This document shows, piece after piece, positions 1 to 7,579 of a stretch of DNA of 7,792 bases. Both the position numbers and the translations under genes were made by a program. The notes under the pieces are model-generated. The model searched no databases. It was not told where the DNA came from and worked only from the letters and a program-made list of their open reading frames with translations. This DNA is from Deltaproteobacteria bacterium (GTDB lineage: Bacteria; Desulfobacterota; UBA8473): the NCBI GenBank assembly GCA_030621455.1, contig JAUXHQ010000075.1, forward strand, positions 1 through 7,792. The letters run 5' to 3'. Each line of letters starts with the position of its first letter. Within the stretch, counting starts at the first letter, position 1.

Positions 1-198
1 GGTGGAATATCCGAGGCCCTCGTTACCACTATGTTAGGTTTATCGGTTGCGATCCCTATAATGCTTATGCATACTTTTCTGAGCCGTCGAGTGGACACGA
101 TTACAGGGGATATGGAAGAAAAGGCAGTGGCTTTGATCAATATAATACACAAGCAGAGGACCCTCACAGAGAAAGAAGACATAAGTTCCCGGCATTAG
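1..198 (+). CDS. ExbB/TolQ/MotA-family proton channel protein, 3' end only (TtpC-like position)
   Basis: Only the last 65 residues are present; the gene begins before the window. The visible part opens with GGISEALVTT and continues GLSVAIP, the third membrane helix of the ExbB/TolQ family. Glu5 and Thr10 of the fragment match Glu176 and Thr181 of E. coli ExbB. A basic/acidic cytoplasmic tail follows, ending in a TAG stop. The same helix recurs almost word for word in the next gene (GGISEALITT), so the two are paralogues. In Vibrio-type TonB2 clusters the gene directly before exbB2 encodes TtpC, a large ExbB-like protein of about 450 residues. This fragment sits in that position, but the upstream part that would prove the large size is missing. 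The family assignment is secure; the TtpC equivalence is inference from gene order. Confidence 0.85.
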   Translation, partial: GGISEALVTTMLGLSVAIPIMLMHTFLSRRVDTITGDMEEKAVALINIIHKQRTLTEKEDISSRH

Positions 199-299
199 CT
201 GTTGATTGACGAGCATCCTTCATAAATACACAAAAACAGGATCAATACCTGAATCCATATGAGGGACAGTCATCACCATGCAGGATAGAGGATCGGAAG

Positions 300-890
300 A
301 TGGATATAATCGCAGGAACATATGAATACCTCCACCCGGGTGGCCCCGTGATGATCCCCCTTATTCTGACATCGTTATGGATGTGGGCCCTTATCGTCGA
401 ACGGGTCGCTTACTTCAGACAGATGGAAAGGGATGATGTGGACCTGAATGATGCAGTGGAAATGATCAAGGGCAGGAGAGTATCCGAGGCTTCTCCGGGA
501 CTTAGAATCAGGATTATAACGAGTTTTCTCTCTGAGTGCACAGGCAACAAAAAGCTTGACCAGAGCATACTCCATCAATCGGCCATGCGAGAGCGACCCC
601 ATATCAGGCGTTCTCTTTCAGTTATTGCGGTGTTAGCTGCAGTAGCTCCGCTCTTCGGTCTTTTGGGTACGGTGACAGGTATGATGACCACCTTTGACGT
701 GATAGCCCTATTCGGCACGGGCAACGCCAGGGCTATGGCGGGAGGGATCTCCGAGGCATTGATCACCACTCAGAGCGGTCTTTTGGTGGCCATACCGGGT
801 CTATTAATGAGTGCTTTTCTTATACGTCGTGCCGATCGCCTGGAAGACCGTCTCGATGAACTGATCATGACACTGAAAAGACATATTTAG
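300..890 (+). CDS. exbB: ExbB-family proton channel subunit of a TonB2-type complex
   Basis: This inner-membrane protein of 196 residues should form the proton-conducting oligomer that, with ExbD, drives TonB. Three membrane helices are visible: about residues 16-37, 106-129 and 150-175. The first ends in the typical IVER. The family's functional residues are spaced as in E. coli ExbB: Thr124 in GLLGTVTG, Glu152 in GGISEAL and Thr157, matching Thr148, Glu176 and Thr181. The loop between helices 1 and 2 is cytoplasmic and charged. The ATG at 300 is preceded by a purine-rich GGATCGGAAG, and the helix layout fits this start. It lies 101 bases after the upstream ExbB paralogue and 17 bases before exbD. 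TolQ is the alternative name, but the exbD-tonB-TPR context favours ExbB. Confidence 0.93.
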   Translation: MDIIAGTYEYLHPGGPVMIPLILTSLWMWALIVERVAYFRQMERDDVDLNDAVEMIKGRRVSEASPGLRIRIITSFLSECTGNKKLDQSILHQSAMRERPHIRRSLSVIAVLAAVAPLFGLLGTVTGMMTTFDVIALFGTGNARAMAGGISEALITTQSGLLVAIPGLLMSAFLIRRADRLEDRLDELIMTLKRHI

Positions 891-907
891 ACTTACAAGG
901 TGAAGCG

Positions 908-1333
908 ATGATCAATGTTCGTAAGTTTCTTCGTAGAGGCAAGGGAACAACCGATATTAACATGGCTCCGCTCATAGATCTGGTCTTTCTCCTCTTGATT
1001 TTCTTCATGGTTACTACGAGCTTCGTAAAGGAGACCGGAATAGACGTCCGGAGGCCGACGGCCTCCACGGCAGTGCTTAAGGAGAAGGGAAATATACTGA
1101 TAGGGGTTGATCCAAAAGGGCGGATCTTTCTGGAGAAGAAGCAGATAGATGTCCGGAGTGTCCGTGCCCACATAGAGAGATGTCTTGCAGAGAACCCGGA
1201 AGGGTCTATCGTTATTGTGGCGGATAAGGCAAGCCATACGGGGGTGGTCATACGTGTGATGGACCAGTGCAAACTCGCAGGAGCAAAAAATATAAGTATT
1301 GCAGCTTCCAGGACAGAAGGAAATGGAGAATAG
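908..1333 (+). CDS. exbD: ExbD/TolR-family proton channel subunit
   Basis: The 141-residue protein partners ExbB in the inner membrane and couples proton flow to TonB. A short basic cytoplasmic N-terminus (residues 1-16) leads into DINMAPLIDLVFLLLIFFMV, the family signature. Asp24 in the single helix (about 22-42) is the proton-binding residue, equivalent to Asp25 of E. coli ExbD. The remainder (about 45-141) is the periplasmic domain, and the length is typical of the family. A clear Shine-Dalgarno (AAGGTGA) stands before the ATG at 908. The gene ends inside the start of tonB, an 11-base overlap that suggests translational coupling. Confidence 0.94.
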   Translation: MINVRKFLRRGKGTTDINMAPLIDLVFLLLIFFMVTTSFVKETGIDVRRPTASTAVLKEKGNILIGVDPKGRIFLEKKQIDVRSVRAHIERCLAENPEGSIVIVADKASHTGVVIRVMDQCKLAGAKNISIAASRTEGNGE

Positions 1334-1973
1334 GGTTTTAAAATGGTCTTTTATTGCTGTGGGGTTTTCCTTGCTGGTCAATGTGGTCTTATTTTCTCTT
1401 TTGCCCCTGTGTGGGAAGAGTAGCTTAAACAGGAATGACCTGGAGACTATTATACCGGTAAATTTTATCCAATTCAAGAGACCCGAGATTAAACCGTCTG
1501 CGGAGGAGAAGGAGTCGCCGGAGAAGAAACGGCTTGAGGAGATCATACCCACGGTGAGGTTGAACACCCATAAAAGGGTCATCACTAAGAAACTAGAGAT
1601 GGAGATGCCCCGGCTCAGTTTTGAGATCAACCCTAAGCTAACGGGAGGCAGGACCGTGGCTCTCCCCCAAAAGGAGGCATTCCTTCCCGGAGAAGTGGAT
1701 ACGATGCCCGCGCCGATCCTTAACGCGAAACCTATCTATCCCATCAGGGCCAGGAGACTCAACATTACCGGTGAAGTAGAGGTCAAGTTCCTCGTGGATG
1801 AGAGGGGCCATGTGACGAAGATAGATATCCTCAAGTCAACACCGGCCGGGGTGTTCGACAATGCCGTCTTTAAGGCGCTCCCTTCGTGGAGGTTTTCTCC
1901 GGGAAAGATTTGTGGAGAGGATGTGAGCACGTGGGTAATCACAACGATTAAGTTCAGGCTGGAAGGGGCATGA
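1323..1973 (+). CDS. tonB: TonB energy-transducing protein, short TonB2-like form
   Basis: The protein links the inner-membrane ExbB/ExbD motor to outer-membrane receptors. I chose the ATG at 1323 (216 residues). An in-frame TTG at 1299 would add eight residues inside exbD and has no visible ribosome site. Residues 1-8 are cytoplasmic and 9-29 form the single membrane helix. Its Ser16 and Asn20 fall where E. coli TonB has Ser16 and His20. The C-terminal TonB domain spans about 130-215, with Tyr139-Pro140 in PIYPIRARR, a V.V.F.VD..G.V core, FDNAVFKA and Trp189 in SWRFSP. The periplasmic spacer is charged and short, with scattered prolines but no long Glu-Pro/Lys-Pro repeats, as in the smaller TonB2 proteins. 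The stop overlaps the next start as ATGA. Confidence 0.92.
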   Translation: MENRVLKWSFIAVGFSLLVNVVLFSLLPLCGKSSLNRNDLETIIPVNFIQFKRPEIKPSAEEKESPEKKRLEEIIPTVRLNTHKRVITKKLEMEMPRLSFEINPKLTGGRTVALPQKEAFLPGEVDTMPAPILNAKPIYPIRARRLNITGEVEVKFLVDERGHVTKIDILKSTPAGVFDNAVFKALPSWRFSPGKICGEDVSTWVITTIKFRLEGA

Positions 1974-3187
1974 AGCTGAATTTCAAAATTCAAAATTCAA
2001 AATTCAAAACCGGTTGTTTCTTGCTCTTACCGCTTATCCTTCAGCTTTTTTACTTGCCCTTCTGCTTGGCATGGGCGGAAGGCGAGGCTCCGGCGATGTC
2101 ACTGGCCATCCGGAAGGTTGTTTATAAGGCGCAGCAATTAGCTGGGAATAAGGAATACAGAGAAGCAGAGACATGTCTCAGAAGGTATATTGAGAAGCAT
2201 CCTGGACAACCCCACTATCTGGTGGAATTTACGCTGGGTAATGCCCTGGCCTTGATGGGGAAGGAGAGGGAAGCACTCTCTCATTATCGTGCCTCGGCCG
2301 GTCTTTATCCTGACTACAGCGCCGCCTGGCAGAACATGGGCAAGGTATACTTCGATTTGAAAGAGTATGAGCCGGCGGGAGATTGTCTCCTAAAGGCATA
2401 CGAGACCGACAGGAAAAGAGATCCTTCAGCCCTTTATAACGTTGCCGTTTCCTTTATTATGGCTGACAAGGGGGGTAAGGCCCTGCCTCACCTGGAATAC
2501 CTGACGTCTGGCAAAGCGGGCCAGCCAAAGACCGAATGGTTGGAGGCATTGATAAAGGTAAGCATGGACCTTAACCTCAAGGCCAAGGGGTTTGAGACAG
2601 TCAATGGGTTGCTCGACAATAATGGAAACGATCCTCGCTGGTGGAAGATGCTGGCACAGTTCTGCCTCGACGAGGGCGACTACAAAGAGGGCGTGGCCGC
2701 CCTGACCATATATTCATATCTAACTGCGATGACCAAAGAAGAGGTAATGATGTTGGGCGATCTCAACCGCCATATAGGTTTGCCCCTAAAGGCTGCGGAA
2801 TACTACGAACAGGCCCTGGGCTTCGACGACGACCCGGCTGCCTATGAAAAACTGGCATCCGCCTATACCTCCGCCCATAAACCAGCCAGGGCTATAGATA
2901 TATTGAATATGGCGCTGGAGAAGAGGCCGGGATCGCGCTTCTGGTTTTTACTGGGCCATGTCCTGTATACGGAAGAGAAATTCGACAAGGCCTATGATGC
3001 CTTCAATCAATCCGTCCGTCTCAACCCGGAAGATGGCAAAGGGTATCTGATGATGGGCTACTGCGCTCTGCAGGTGGGCAAGGAAGAGGCAGCCAGGGCG
3101 GCATTTGAGAAGGCTAGCCGTTTCATCAAACAAAGGAAAACCGCTGAGGAATTGCTTGGACGGTTGGTGACATCGGTCGAGAAGTGA
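1970..3187 (+). CDS. Exported tetratricopeptide-repeat protein of the TonB2-type operon
   Basis: The 405-residue protein overlaps tonB by four bases (ATGA), so it is almost certainly translated with it. After a basic N-terminus, residues 15-36 form a hydrophobic signal peptide with a plausible cleavage after CLAWA. The mature part is alpha-helical with perhaps eight TPR units. The clearest are ALSHYRASAGLYPDYSAAWQNMGKVYFDLKEY-type segments around 95-130 and the C-terminal run from about 275 to 385, where the NPED at the end of one unit and Gly/Ala/Tyr spacing are typical. TPR proteins bind other proteins, and a TPR gene is the usual last member of Vibrio-type TonB2 clusters. A periplasmic partner role for TonB or the receptor is therefore likely, but the exact function is unknown. 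Codons 5-14 are built from a 7-base tandem repeat. Confidence 0.88.
   Translation: MKLNFKIQNSKFKTGCFLLLPLILQLFYLPFCLAWAEGEAPAMSLAIRKVVYKAQQLAGNKEYREAETCLRRYIEKHPGQPHYLVEFTLGNALALMGKEREALSHYRASAGLYPDYSAAWQNMGKVYFDLKEYEPAGDCLLKAYETDRKRDPSALYNVAVSFIMADKGGKALPHLEYLTSGKAGQPKTEWLEALIKVSMDLNLKAKGFETVNGLLDNNGNDPRWWKMLAQFCLDEGDYKEGVAALTIYSYLTAMTKEEVMMLGDLNRHIGLPLKAAEYYEQALGFDDDPAAYEKLASAYTSAHKPARAIDILNMALEKRPGSRFWFLLGHVLYTEEKFDKAYDAFNQSVRLNPEDGKGYLMMGYCALQVGKEEAARAAFEKASRFIKQRKTAEELLGRLVTSVEK
1982..2009 (+). repeat. Four perfect tandem copies of the heptamer TTCAAAA inside the TPR gene start
   Basis: The unit TTCAAAA occurs four times without interruption, directly after codon 4 of the TPR gene, in the N-region of its signal peptide. 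It encodes FKIQNSKFK. The unit length is not a multiple of three, so gain or loss of one copy would shift the frame right after the start codon. The tract is AT-rich in a gene that is otherwise of moderate GC content. Confidence 0.9.
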
Positions 3188-3290
3188 AAGCCGATTCCCC
3201 AGGCTATTTCGGAATTAAAAACTGAGCCTTTGTTGCTGCCGGATATCTGCAAGGGAATTCAGGATAAAGTATGGGGTGACAGTGAGAGAT

Positions 3291-5312
3291 ATGCGAAGAT
3301 TGATATTCTTCTTGATGTTGGTTATATTTTTCTTGATCGCGGTCCGTGTTTTTGCCGAAACTTCGGGGGCGCCGGTAGCTATGGATTCAATGGTAGTGAC
3401 TGCCAAGAAGCTAGAGGAGACGCTTCAAACAGGGGATGTTGACAAGGAACAGACCCCTGCCTTTTTTTCGGTGATAGAGAGGGAACAATTCGAGGGAAAG
3501 ATGGAAGACCTTTCGGAAGTGCTCGAAAAGGAAGCAGGGATTCAGGTACGCCAGTCCGGTGGGTTGGGGAGTTTCTCAACCGTGTCTCTGCGGGGTTCTT
3601 CGAGTGACCAGGTCATGGTCTTTATAGACGGAATATTGCTCAATGACGCCTCCGGCGGCGGGGTTGATTTGAGTAACATAGCGCTTTCAGATGTGGAGGC
3701 CATTGAGGTCTATCGCGGAGTGACGCCCGTCAATTTTGGAAAGGCGTCCATAGGCGGGGTTGTGAATATCAGGACAGTGCGGTCACGAAAGGGATTTGAT
3801 GCAAGTGTCAGCGTCGGATACGGTTCGTTCGATACACGTAAATTCGCTGGATTTATCAACCATAAGCCCGGCAGATGGGACTATTTGATCTCCGCGGACT
3901 ACTTAAGTTCTGATAATGATTTTGACATTATCAATGATAACGGCACAGAATGGAACAAGGCCGATGATACGCGGGAAAAGCGAAACAACGCAGACTTTAA
4001 TCAGGAGAATTTCCTTGTCAAGATCGGGTTCGACCTTACGGATGACGTGCGGATAGATTTTGTCAATCAATGGTTTTCAAAAGATCAAGGGTTGCCGAGC
4101 TGGAACAACAGTGAAGCGACAGACACGGCGTTTGATACCACAAGGGATATTGCAACTTTAAGACTCACGGCAAATGATGTTGGCCCGTATCACTTTAATA
4201 CAAGCACCCGTTTTGAATACTCCTGGAAGGAAGAGGAGTATGATGATCGTCACGGTCACGTGGGTTTGGGGAAACAACACAGTATCTATACCACTAATCG
4301 TTACGGCGCAAGCTCTTTCATCGAATGGCTTACCGAGTGGAACGTTTTGAGTCTGATGCTAGACGGTCAACATGAGAAGTACGACCCCAAAGACCAGCGT
4401 GGTTTGGAGAACCCTCGGGAGAGTACGAGAGATACTTTCTCTCTCGGGGTTCAGGATAGTTTCATCCTTCTTCAAGAGAGGGTGATTGTAACACCTGCGG
4501 TTCGTTATACTACCGTCAACGATGACCTGAAGAGCGCTACGAGCTGGATGGGGGAGTCCTTGGAAGGAAGGTCGCGAAATGAAAACTACGTGACTCCTCA
4601 AATTGGCGTGAAGTATCGTCTCCTCGATTGGTTGACCCTGAAGACAAACATCGCCAAATACGTTCGACAACCGTCTTTCTTTGAGCTTTTCGGAGATCGC
4701 GGTTTCTTTTTTGGAAATGAGGACCTGAAGGAGGAAAAAGGGGTAAGTTTCGATGCAGGGTTTGAAGTTAGGTGGATGGGGTCAGGAAACTGGCTCAGAC
4801 GTGTTTCTTATAATGTAGCTTACTTTAGAACTGATGTGGACGACCTCATTACTGTCTCATACGATGCCAGGGGAATAGGCAAATATGACAATATCTCCGA
4901 AGCCCGCATTGAAGGGGTCGAAATGGGAGTCAACCTGGAATTTTTAAAGTACTTACGCCTCGTGGGTAACGCTACATGGCAGGATCCGGAGAACCGGAGT
5001 GAAATTGCGGCCTTCAACGGTAAGCAGTTATCAGGTAGGTTCGAAGAATCTTATCTGGGGAGGCTGGAGGCGGTGTATGGAGGTCTCAAGGTATATTTTG
5101 AATATATTGCGGAAAAAGATATGTACTATGACACAGCTAATTTGCTGGAGGCTGAAGATAAAGAAGAGGTAAATGCAGGCATGTCGTGGCTTTTTCGATC
5201 TCTTCTCTTCAGCTTTGAGGCCAAGAATATTGGGGATCATCATTACGAAGATTTCAACGGATACCCGTTGCCCGGGAGATCCTATTTTTTTACTTTGAAG
5301 CACAGCCTTTAG
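3291..5312 (+). CDS. TonB-dependent outer-membrane receptor, BtuB/CirA-like
   Basis: This protein of about 673 residues should import a scarce ligand across the outer membrane using TonB. I chose the ATG at 3291, which gives a compact signal peptide (MRRL, hydrophobic core, cleavage after VFA at residue 22). An in-frame GTG at 3276 would add five residues. A TonB box lies at 32-38 (DSMVVTA). The plug domain covers about 53-160, with VSLRGSSSDQVMVFIDGILLND and later VEAIEVYRG and IGGVVNIRT. These are diagnostic for the family and closest to BtuB/CirA-type receptors. The rest, to the C-terminus, alternates aromatic and polar residues as a 22-strand barrel should. The protein ends ...YFFTLKHSL, so it lacks the usual terminal Phe/Trp. 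The tonB operon lies 103 bases upstream, and a cobalamin adenosyltransferase gene lies downstream. Corrinoid is a reasonable ligand guess, but siderophore or metal chelate cannot be excluded. Confidence 0.92.
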   Translation: MRRLIFFLMLVIFFLIAVRVFAETSGAPVAMDSMVVTAKKLEETLQTGDVDKEQTPAFFSVIEREQFEGKMEDLSEVLEKEAGIQVRQSGGLGSFSTVSLRGSSSDQVMVFIDGILLNDASGGGVDLSNIALSDVEAIEVYRGVTPVNFGKASIGGVVNIRTVRSRKGFDASVSVGYGSFDTRKFAGFINHKPGRWDYLISADYLSSDNDFDIINDNGTEWNKADDTREKRNNADFNQENFLVKIGFDLTDDVRIDFVNQWFSKDQGLPSWNNSEATDTAFDTTRDIATLRLTANDVGPYHFNTSTRFEYSWKEEEYDDRHGHVGLGKQHSIYTTNRYGASSFIEWLTEWNVLSLMLDGQHEKYDPKDQRGLENPRESTRDTFSLGVQDSFILLQERVIVTPAVRYTTVNDDLKSATSWMGESLEGRSRNENYVTPQIGVKYRLLDWLTLKTNIAKYVRQPSFFELFGDRGFFFGNEDLKEEKGVSFDAGFEVRWMGSGNWLRRVSYNVAYFRTDVDDLITVSYDARGIGKYDNISEARIEGVEMGVNLEFLKYLRLVGNATWQDPENRSEIAAFNGKQLSGRFEESYLGRLEAVYGGLKVYFEYIAEKDMYYDTANLLEAEDKEEVNAGMSWLFRSLLFSFEAKNIGDHHYEDFNGYPLPGRSYFFTLKHSL

Positions 5313-5410
5313 GCAAAAGGTCTGGTGCCTATAATGATCATCTTATCTGTTGGGGTTAAAAGGCGCGCGCAGTATATCGGACAGTGGGTGACAGGAGGCT
5401 GATTGCAAAC
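5313..5410 (+). promoter_or_regulatory. Leader with partial resemblance to a cobalamin riboswitch (tentative)
   Basis: Between the receptor and the surface-protein gene, several pieces appear in the order found in cobalamin riboswitches. They are GGTCTGGTGCC (5319-5329), GGGGTTAAAAGG (5352-5363), a CGCGCAGTATATCGG stretch (5366-5380) and TGACAGGAGGCTGATTGC (5389-5406), which resembles a B12 box of the AGCCAGGAGACCTGCC type. The conserved core between TTAAAAGG and CGC, and the GCCACTG segment, are absent. The element is about 90 bases long, against about 200 for the family. It could be a shortened or decayed riboswitch, or chance. The AGGAGG within it may instead simply be a ribosome site. Confidence 0.22.
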
Positions 5411-5420
5411 GACAGACTCA

Positions 5421-5427
5421 AAGGAGG
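5421..5427 (+). promoter_or_regulatory. Strong Shine-Dalgarno AAGGAGG that decides the start of the surface-protein gene
   Basis: AAGGAGG ends five bases before a GTG at 5433 and eight before a second, adjacent GTG at 5436. This favours one of these over the in-frame TTG at 5403. A second AGGAGG at 5393-5398 stands four bases before that TTG, so two in-frame starts each have a ribosome-site-like sequence. Confidence 0.75.
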
Positions 5428-5432
5428 TTTTT

Positions 5433-7511
5433 GTGGTGGAGAAGAAAACTGTATTCTGGAAGAAGAATTCGTTGGTGTTGACATTGCTGTTGGTGTTTTC
5501 ATTCTTTTCAATTTTGCTCGTGACTGCGGCGCCCGCTCATTCAGCCGTGACTCAAACCGCGGTGGTGGCTACTGCCGCTGAAGATTTTTCAAGCGTCGCC
5601 CATTCGGTCATATCAGTCGATCCGGTGGGCGGGCCTCGAACTGCCCAAAATAATCTTCTGCCGACTATTTCAGACATTACGGTAAAAGCTTACGGAAAAT
5701 ATTTTTATAGATTTGAAAGGTATGGCGCCAATAATGTGGCAAAATTTGACATCAACGAACCGGGAGGACCACCAATTTGGCAATTTTCAACAGAGGGTGA
5801 TGACACAAACAGCAACCCCTATGATCTTGTTTTTGTCAGCTCCGATAAGGCATATTTGTTGCGCTACGGATCGACAGAGGCGTGGATTGTGAATCCATCA
5901 GCTACTACTGAGACAGATTTCAAGATAGGGGAACTTGATCTCGGTTCTTACGCTGATGCAGATGGTGTTCCTGAGATGACAGGCGGAGTTATCGTAGGCA
6001 ACAAGCTTTTCATTATTCTTCAAAGGCTTGAGAATTGGGCTTCAACAGTCACGCCATATATAGCCGTCTTTGACACAACGACAGATACGGAGATCGATAC
6101 GGGAATCTCTAACACGGATGGCGTGTTGGGTATACCGCTTGACATCAAGGATCCTCTGGCCATTCAGTACCTGGCTGAAAACGATACGATTTACACGCAA
6201 GGTATCGGAAGCTATTATCCGGTTAAATATACAGGCGGCATCGTAAGCATTGATCCTGACACCTATGCGACTGCAATGGTTCTGGACGACGGAGACGACA
6301 CCGATCACCCTTATGGACAAATCTCAGGCATGGCGATTATTTCAGCAGCCAAAGGATATTTTGTTGGTTATGATGGTTGGGGTGATAATACACTTTATTC
6401 CTTTGATCCTGCAACAGGAGTTGTGGGAAATCCCGTGAGCGGTCTTGAAAACAAGAGCATTGCAGGCATGGAATCCGGTGTTTATCTGGACAAGAACAAT
6501 ATGTTATGGGTATGTAATCAAACCGATCATCAGGTCGACATTCTCAATACAACGGATGACACTATTGACGAATCGGTCGACACCATCTTGAATCCGCTGA
6601 AAGTTGTATTTACAACTGTTGGTTTTCTTGAAAATGACAATGATAATAACGGTATTGCCGATGCTCAGGAAGTTGCCGGAGCTGTGGACCTTGATGGCGA
6701 TGGAACCGATGATGTGATTACAGATACATACAAATTTCTGCAAACGGAGGAAGGGGATGCTCAGATTGCCATCGAAGGAACGCAAAATGTCATCTCTATC
6801 CTAACGATGGCATCGATTGATTCTGCCGATGCTTTGACTGACAACACAGGAGACAAACCATCTGATATGCCTTATGGTCTTTTGGGCTTCAGTTTAAGTG
6901 TTCCCACAGGGGCTACCGCTCAAATAACAATCTACCTTTCAGAAGCTGCGACTGCAAACAAGTGGTATAAATACAATGCAGCAACCGGATGGGAGGATTA
7001 TTCAGATCATGCCGAATTTACCACATTGGCTGACGGCAGAACAAAAGTTGTCTTGACCCTTCAGGACGGAGGTTTTGGAGACACCGATGGCACAGCAAAT
7101 GGAATAATAGTAGATCCGTCAGGACCCGGCATTGCTCCGACTAGCGGCGGTGGAGGGAGTGACGACGACTGGTATGAGTGTTTTATCGCAACTGCTGCCT
7201 ATGGATCACCTATGGAGCCGCATGTTGAGATTCTACGGGATTTTAGGGATACTTACCTGCTCCACAATCGTCTGGGACGATTATTTGTCAATGCCTATTA
7301 CAGATACTCACCACCGATAGCTGATTGTATCTCCCGGCACCCCACTCTTAGGGCAGGGGTGAGAATAGGCCTTGCGCCTCTTGTTGGCATGAGTTATATG
7401 ATGTTGCACGCGACAGCGATGCAGATGGCTGGGCTCTTTATCCTTCTTGTTGGAGTGCCTCTGATTTCTTGGTTTGCCCTGAGGGCTTCAAGAAGAAAAG
7501 CAGTGATGTAA
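5433..7511 (+). CDS. Exported propeller-like surface protein with choice-of-anchor-U-type and CFI-box C-terminal domains
   Basis: About 692 residues from the GTG at 5433; the next codon, GTG 5436, is equally possible. Residues 1-38 form a signal peptide (KK, long hydrophobic core, cleavage after AHSA). Residues about 40-395 contain six or seven repeats of a strand-rich pattern, such as [30 protein letters not shown]...[19 protein letters not shown] and [22 protein letters not shown]. This looks like a YncE/YVTN-type beta-propeller. Residues 402-431 are an acidic DNDNNGIAD...DLDGDGTDD segment, typical of calcium-binding linkers. Residues about 430-566 resemble the choice-of-anchor U domain. 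After a GGGGS-DDD linker comes Cys583 in [10 protein letters not shown], the CFI-box C-terminal region, ending in a membrane helix (about 665-683) and a basic RASRRK tail. The whole suggests secretion and cell-surface anchoring. The gene lies 120 bases after the receptor. Function is unknown; ligand capture for the receptor is a hypothesis. Confidence 0.85.
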   Translation: MVEKKTVFWKKNSLVLTLLLVFSFFSILLVTAAPAHSAVTQTAVVATAAEDFSSVAHSVISVDPVGGPRTAQNNLLPTISDITVKAYGKYFYRFERYGANNVAKFDINEPGGPPIWQFSTEGDDTNSNPYDLVFVSSDKAYLLRYGSTEAWIVNPSATTETDFKIGELDLGSYADADGVPEMTGGVIVGNKLFIILQRLENWASTVTPYIAVFDTTTDTEIDTGISNTDGVLGIPLDIKDPLAIQYLAENDTIYTQGIGSYYPVKYTGGIVSIDPDTYATAMVLDDGDDTDHPYGQISGMAIISAAKGYFVGYDGWGDNTLYSFDPATGVVGNPVSGLENKSIAGMESGVYLDKNNMLWVCNQTDHQVDILNTTDDTIDESVDTILNPLKVVFTTVGFLENDNDNNGIADAQEVAGAVDLDGDGTDDVITDTYKFLQTEEGDAQIAIEGTQNVISILTMASIDSADALTDNTGDKPSDMPYGLLGFSLSVPTGATAQITIYLSEAATANKWYKYNAATGWEDYSDHAEFTTLADGRTKVVLTLQDGGFGDTDGTANGIIVDPSGPGIAPTSGGGGSDDDWYECFIATAAYGSPMEPHVEILRDFRDTYLLHNRLGRLFVNAYYRYSPPIADCISRHPTLRAGVRIGLAPLVGMSYMMLHATAMQMAGLFILLVGVPLISWFALRASRRKAVM

Positions 7512-7527
7512 CATAACGATGAATTTA

Positions 7528-7560
7528 CCACGTTCTCCACCCGATGGGGGGAGAACGTGG
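7528..7560 (+). terminator. Perfect 11-bp hairpin after the surface-protein gene
   Basis: CCACGTTCTCC (7528-7538) pairs perfectly with GGAGAACGTGG (7550-7560). After one A-G mismatch, CCC pairs with GGG around a GAT loop, giving 14 pairs in 33 bases. It starts 17 bases after the stop codon, a usual terminator position. No T-run follows, so it is not a canonical intrinsic terminator. It may instead protect the mRNA 3' end or act with Rho. Confidence 0.55.
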
Positions 7561-7579
7561 ATCAAATGCTGACATGACA

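Noticed and set aside
202..228. Promoter-like TTGATT (202-207) and TAAATA (223-228) between the two ExbB genes
   Set aside because: The spacing is 15 bases and both boxes deviate from consensus. The genes form a plausible single operon, so I do not call a promoter.
278..325. Short frame of 15 codons starting at ATG 278 just before exbB
   Set aside because: It overlaps the exbB start in another frame, has no clear ribosome site of its own, and its product has no recognisable character.
893..1630. Long open frame on the minus strand (245 codons) opposite exbD and tonB
   Set aside because: It is antisense to two genes with unmistakable conserved domains, and its translation shows no recognisable domain; it reflects codon bias on the opposite strand.
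2641..2847. Open frame of 68 codons on the + strand inside the TPR gene
   Set aside because: It lies wholly within the TPR coding sequence in another frame, with an arginine- and proline-rich translation typical of a frame shadow.
3201..3229. AGGCT/AGCCT inverted repeat after the TPR gene
   Set aside because: Only five pairs with a 19-base loop and no T-run; too weak to call a terminator.
5311..5330. AGGCA/TGCCT inverted repeat overlapping the receptor stop codon
   Set aside because: Only five pairs with a ten-base loop and no T-run. It fits better, if anything, as the 5' arm of the tentative leader element.
5384..5581. Open frame of 65 codons from GTG 5384 overlapping the surface-protein start
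   Set aside because: It reads the signal-peptide region of the real gene in another frame and shows no domain.
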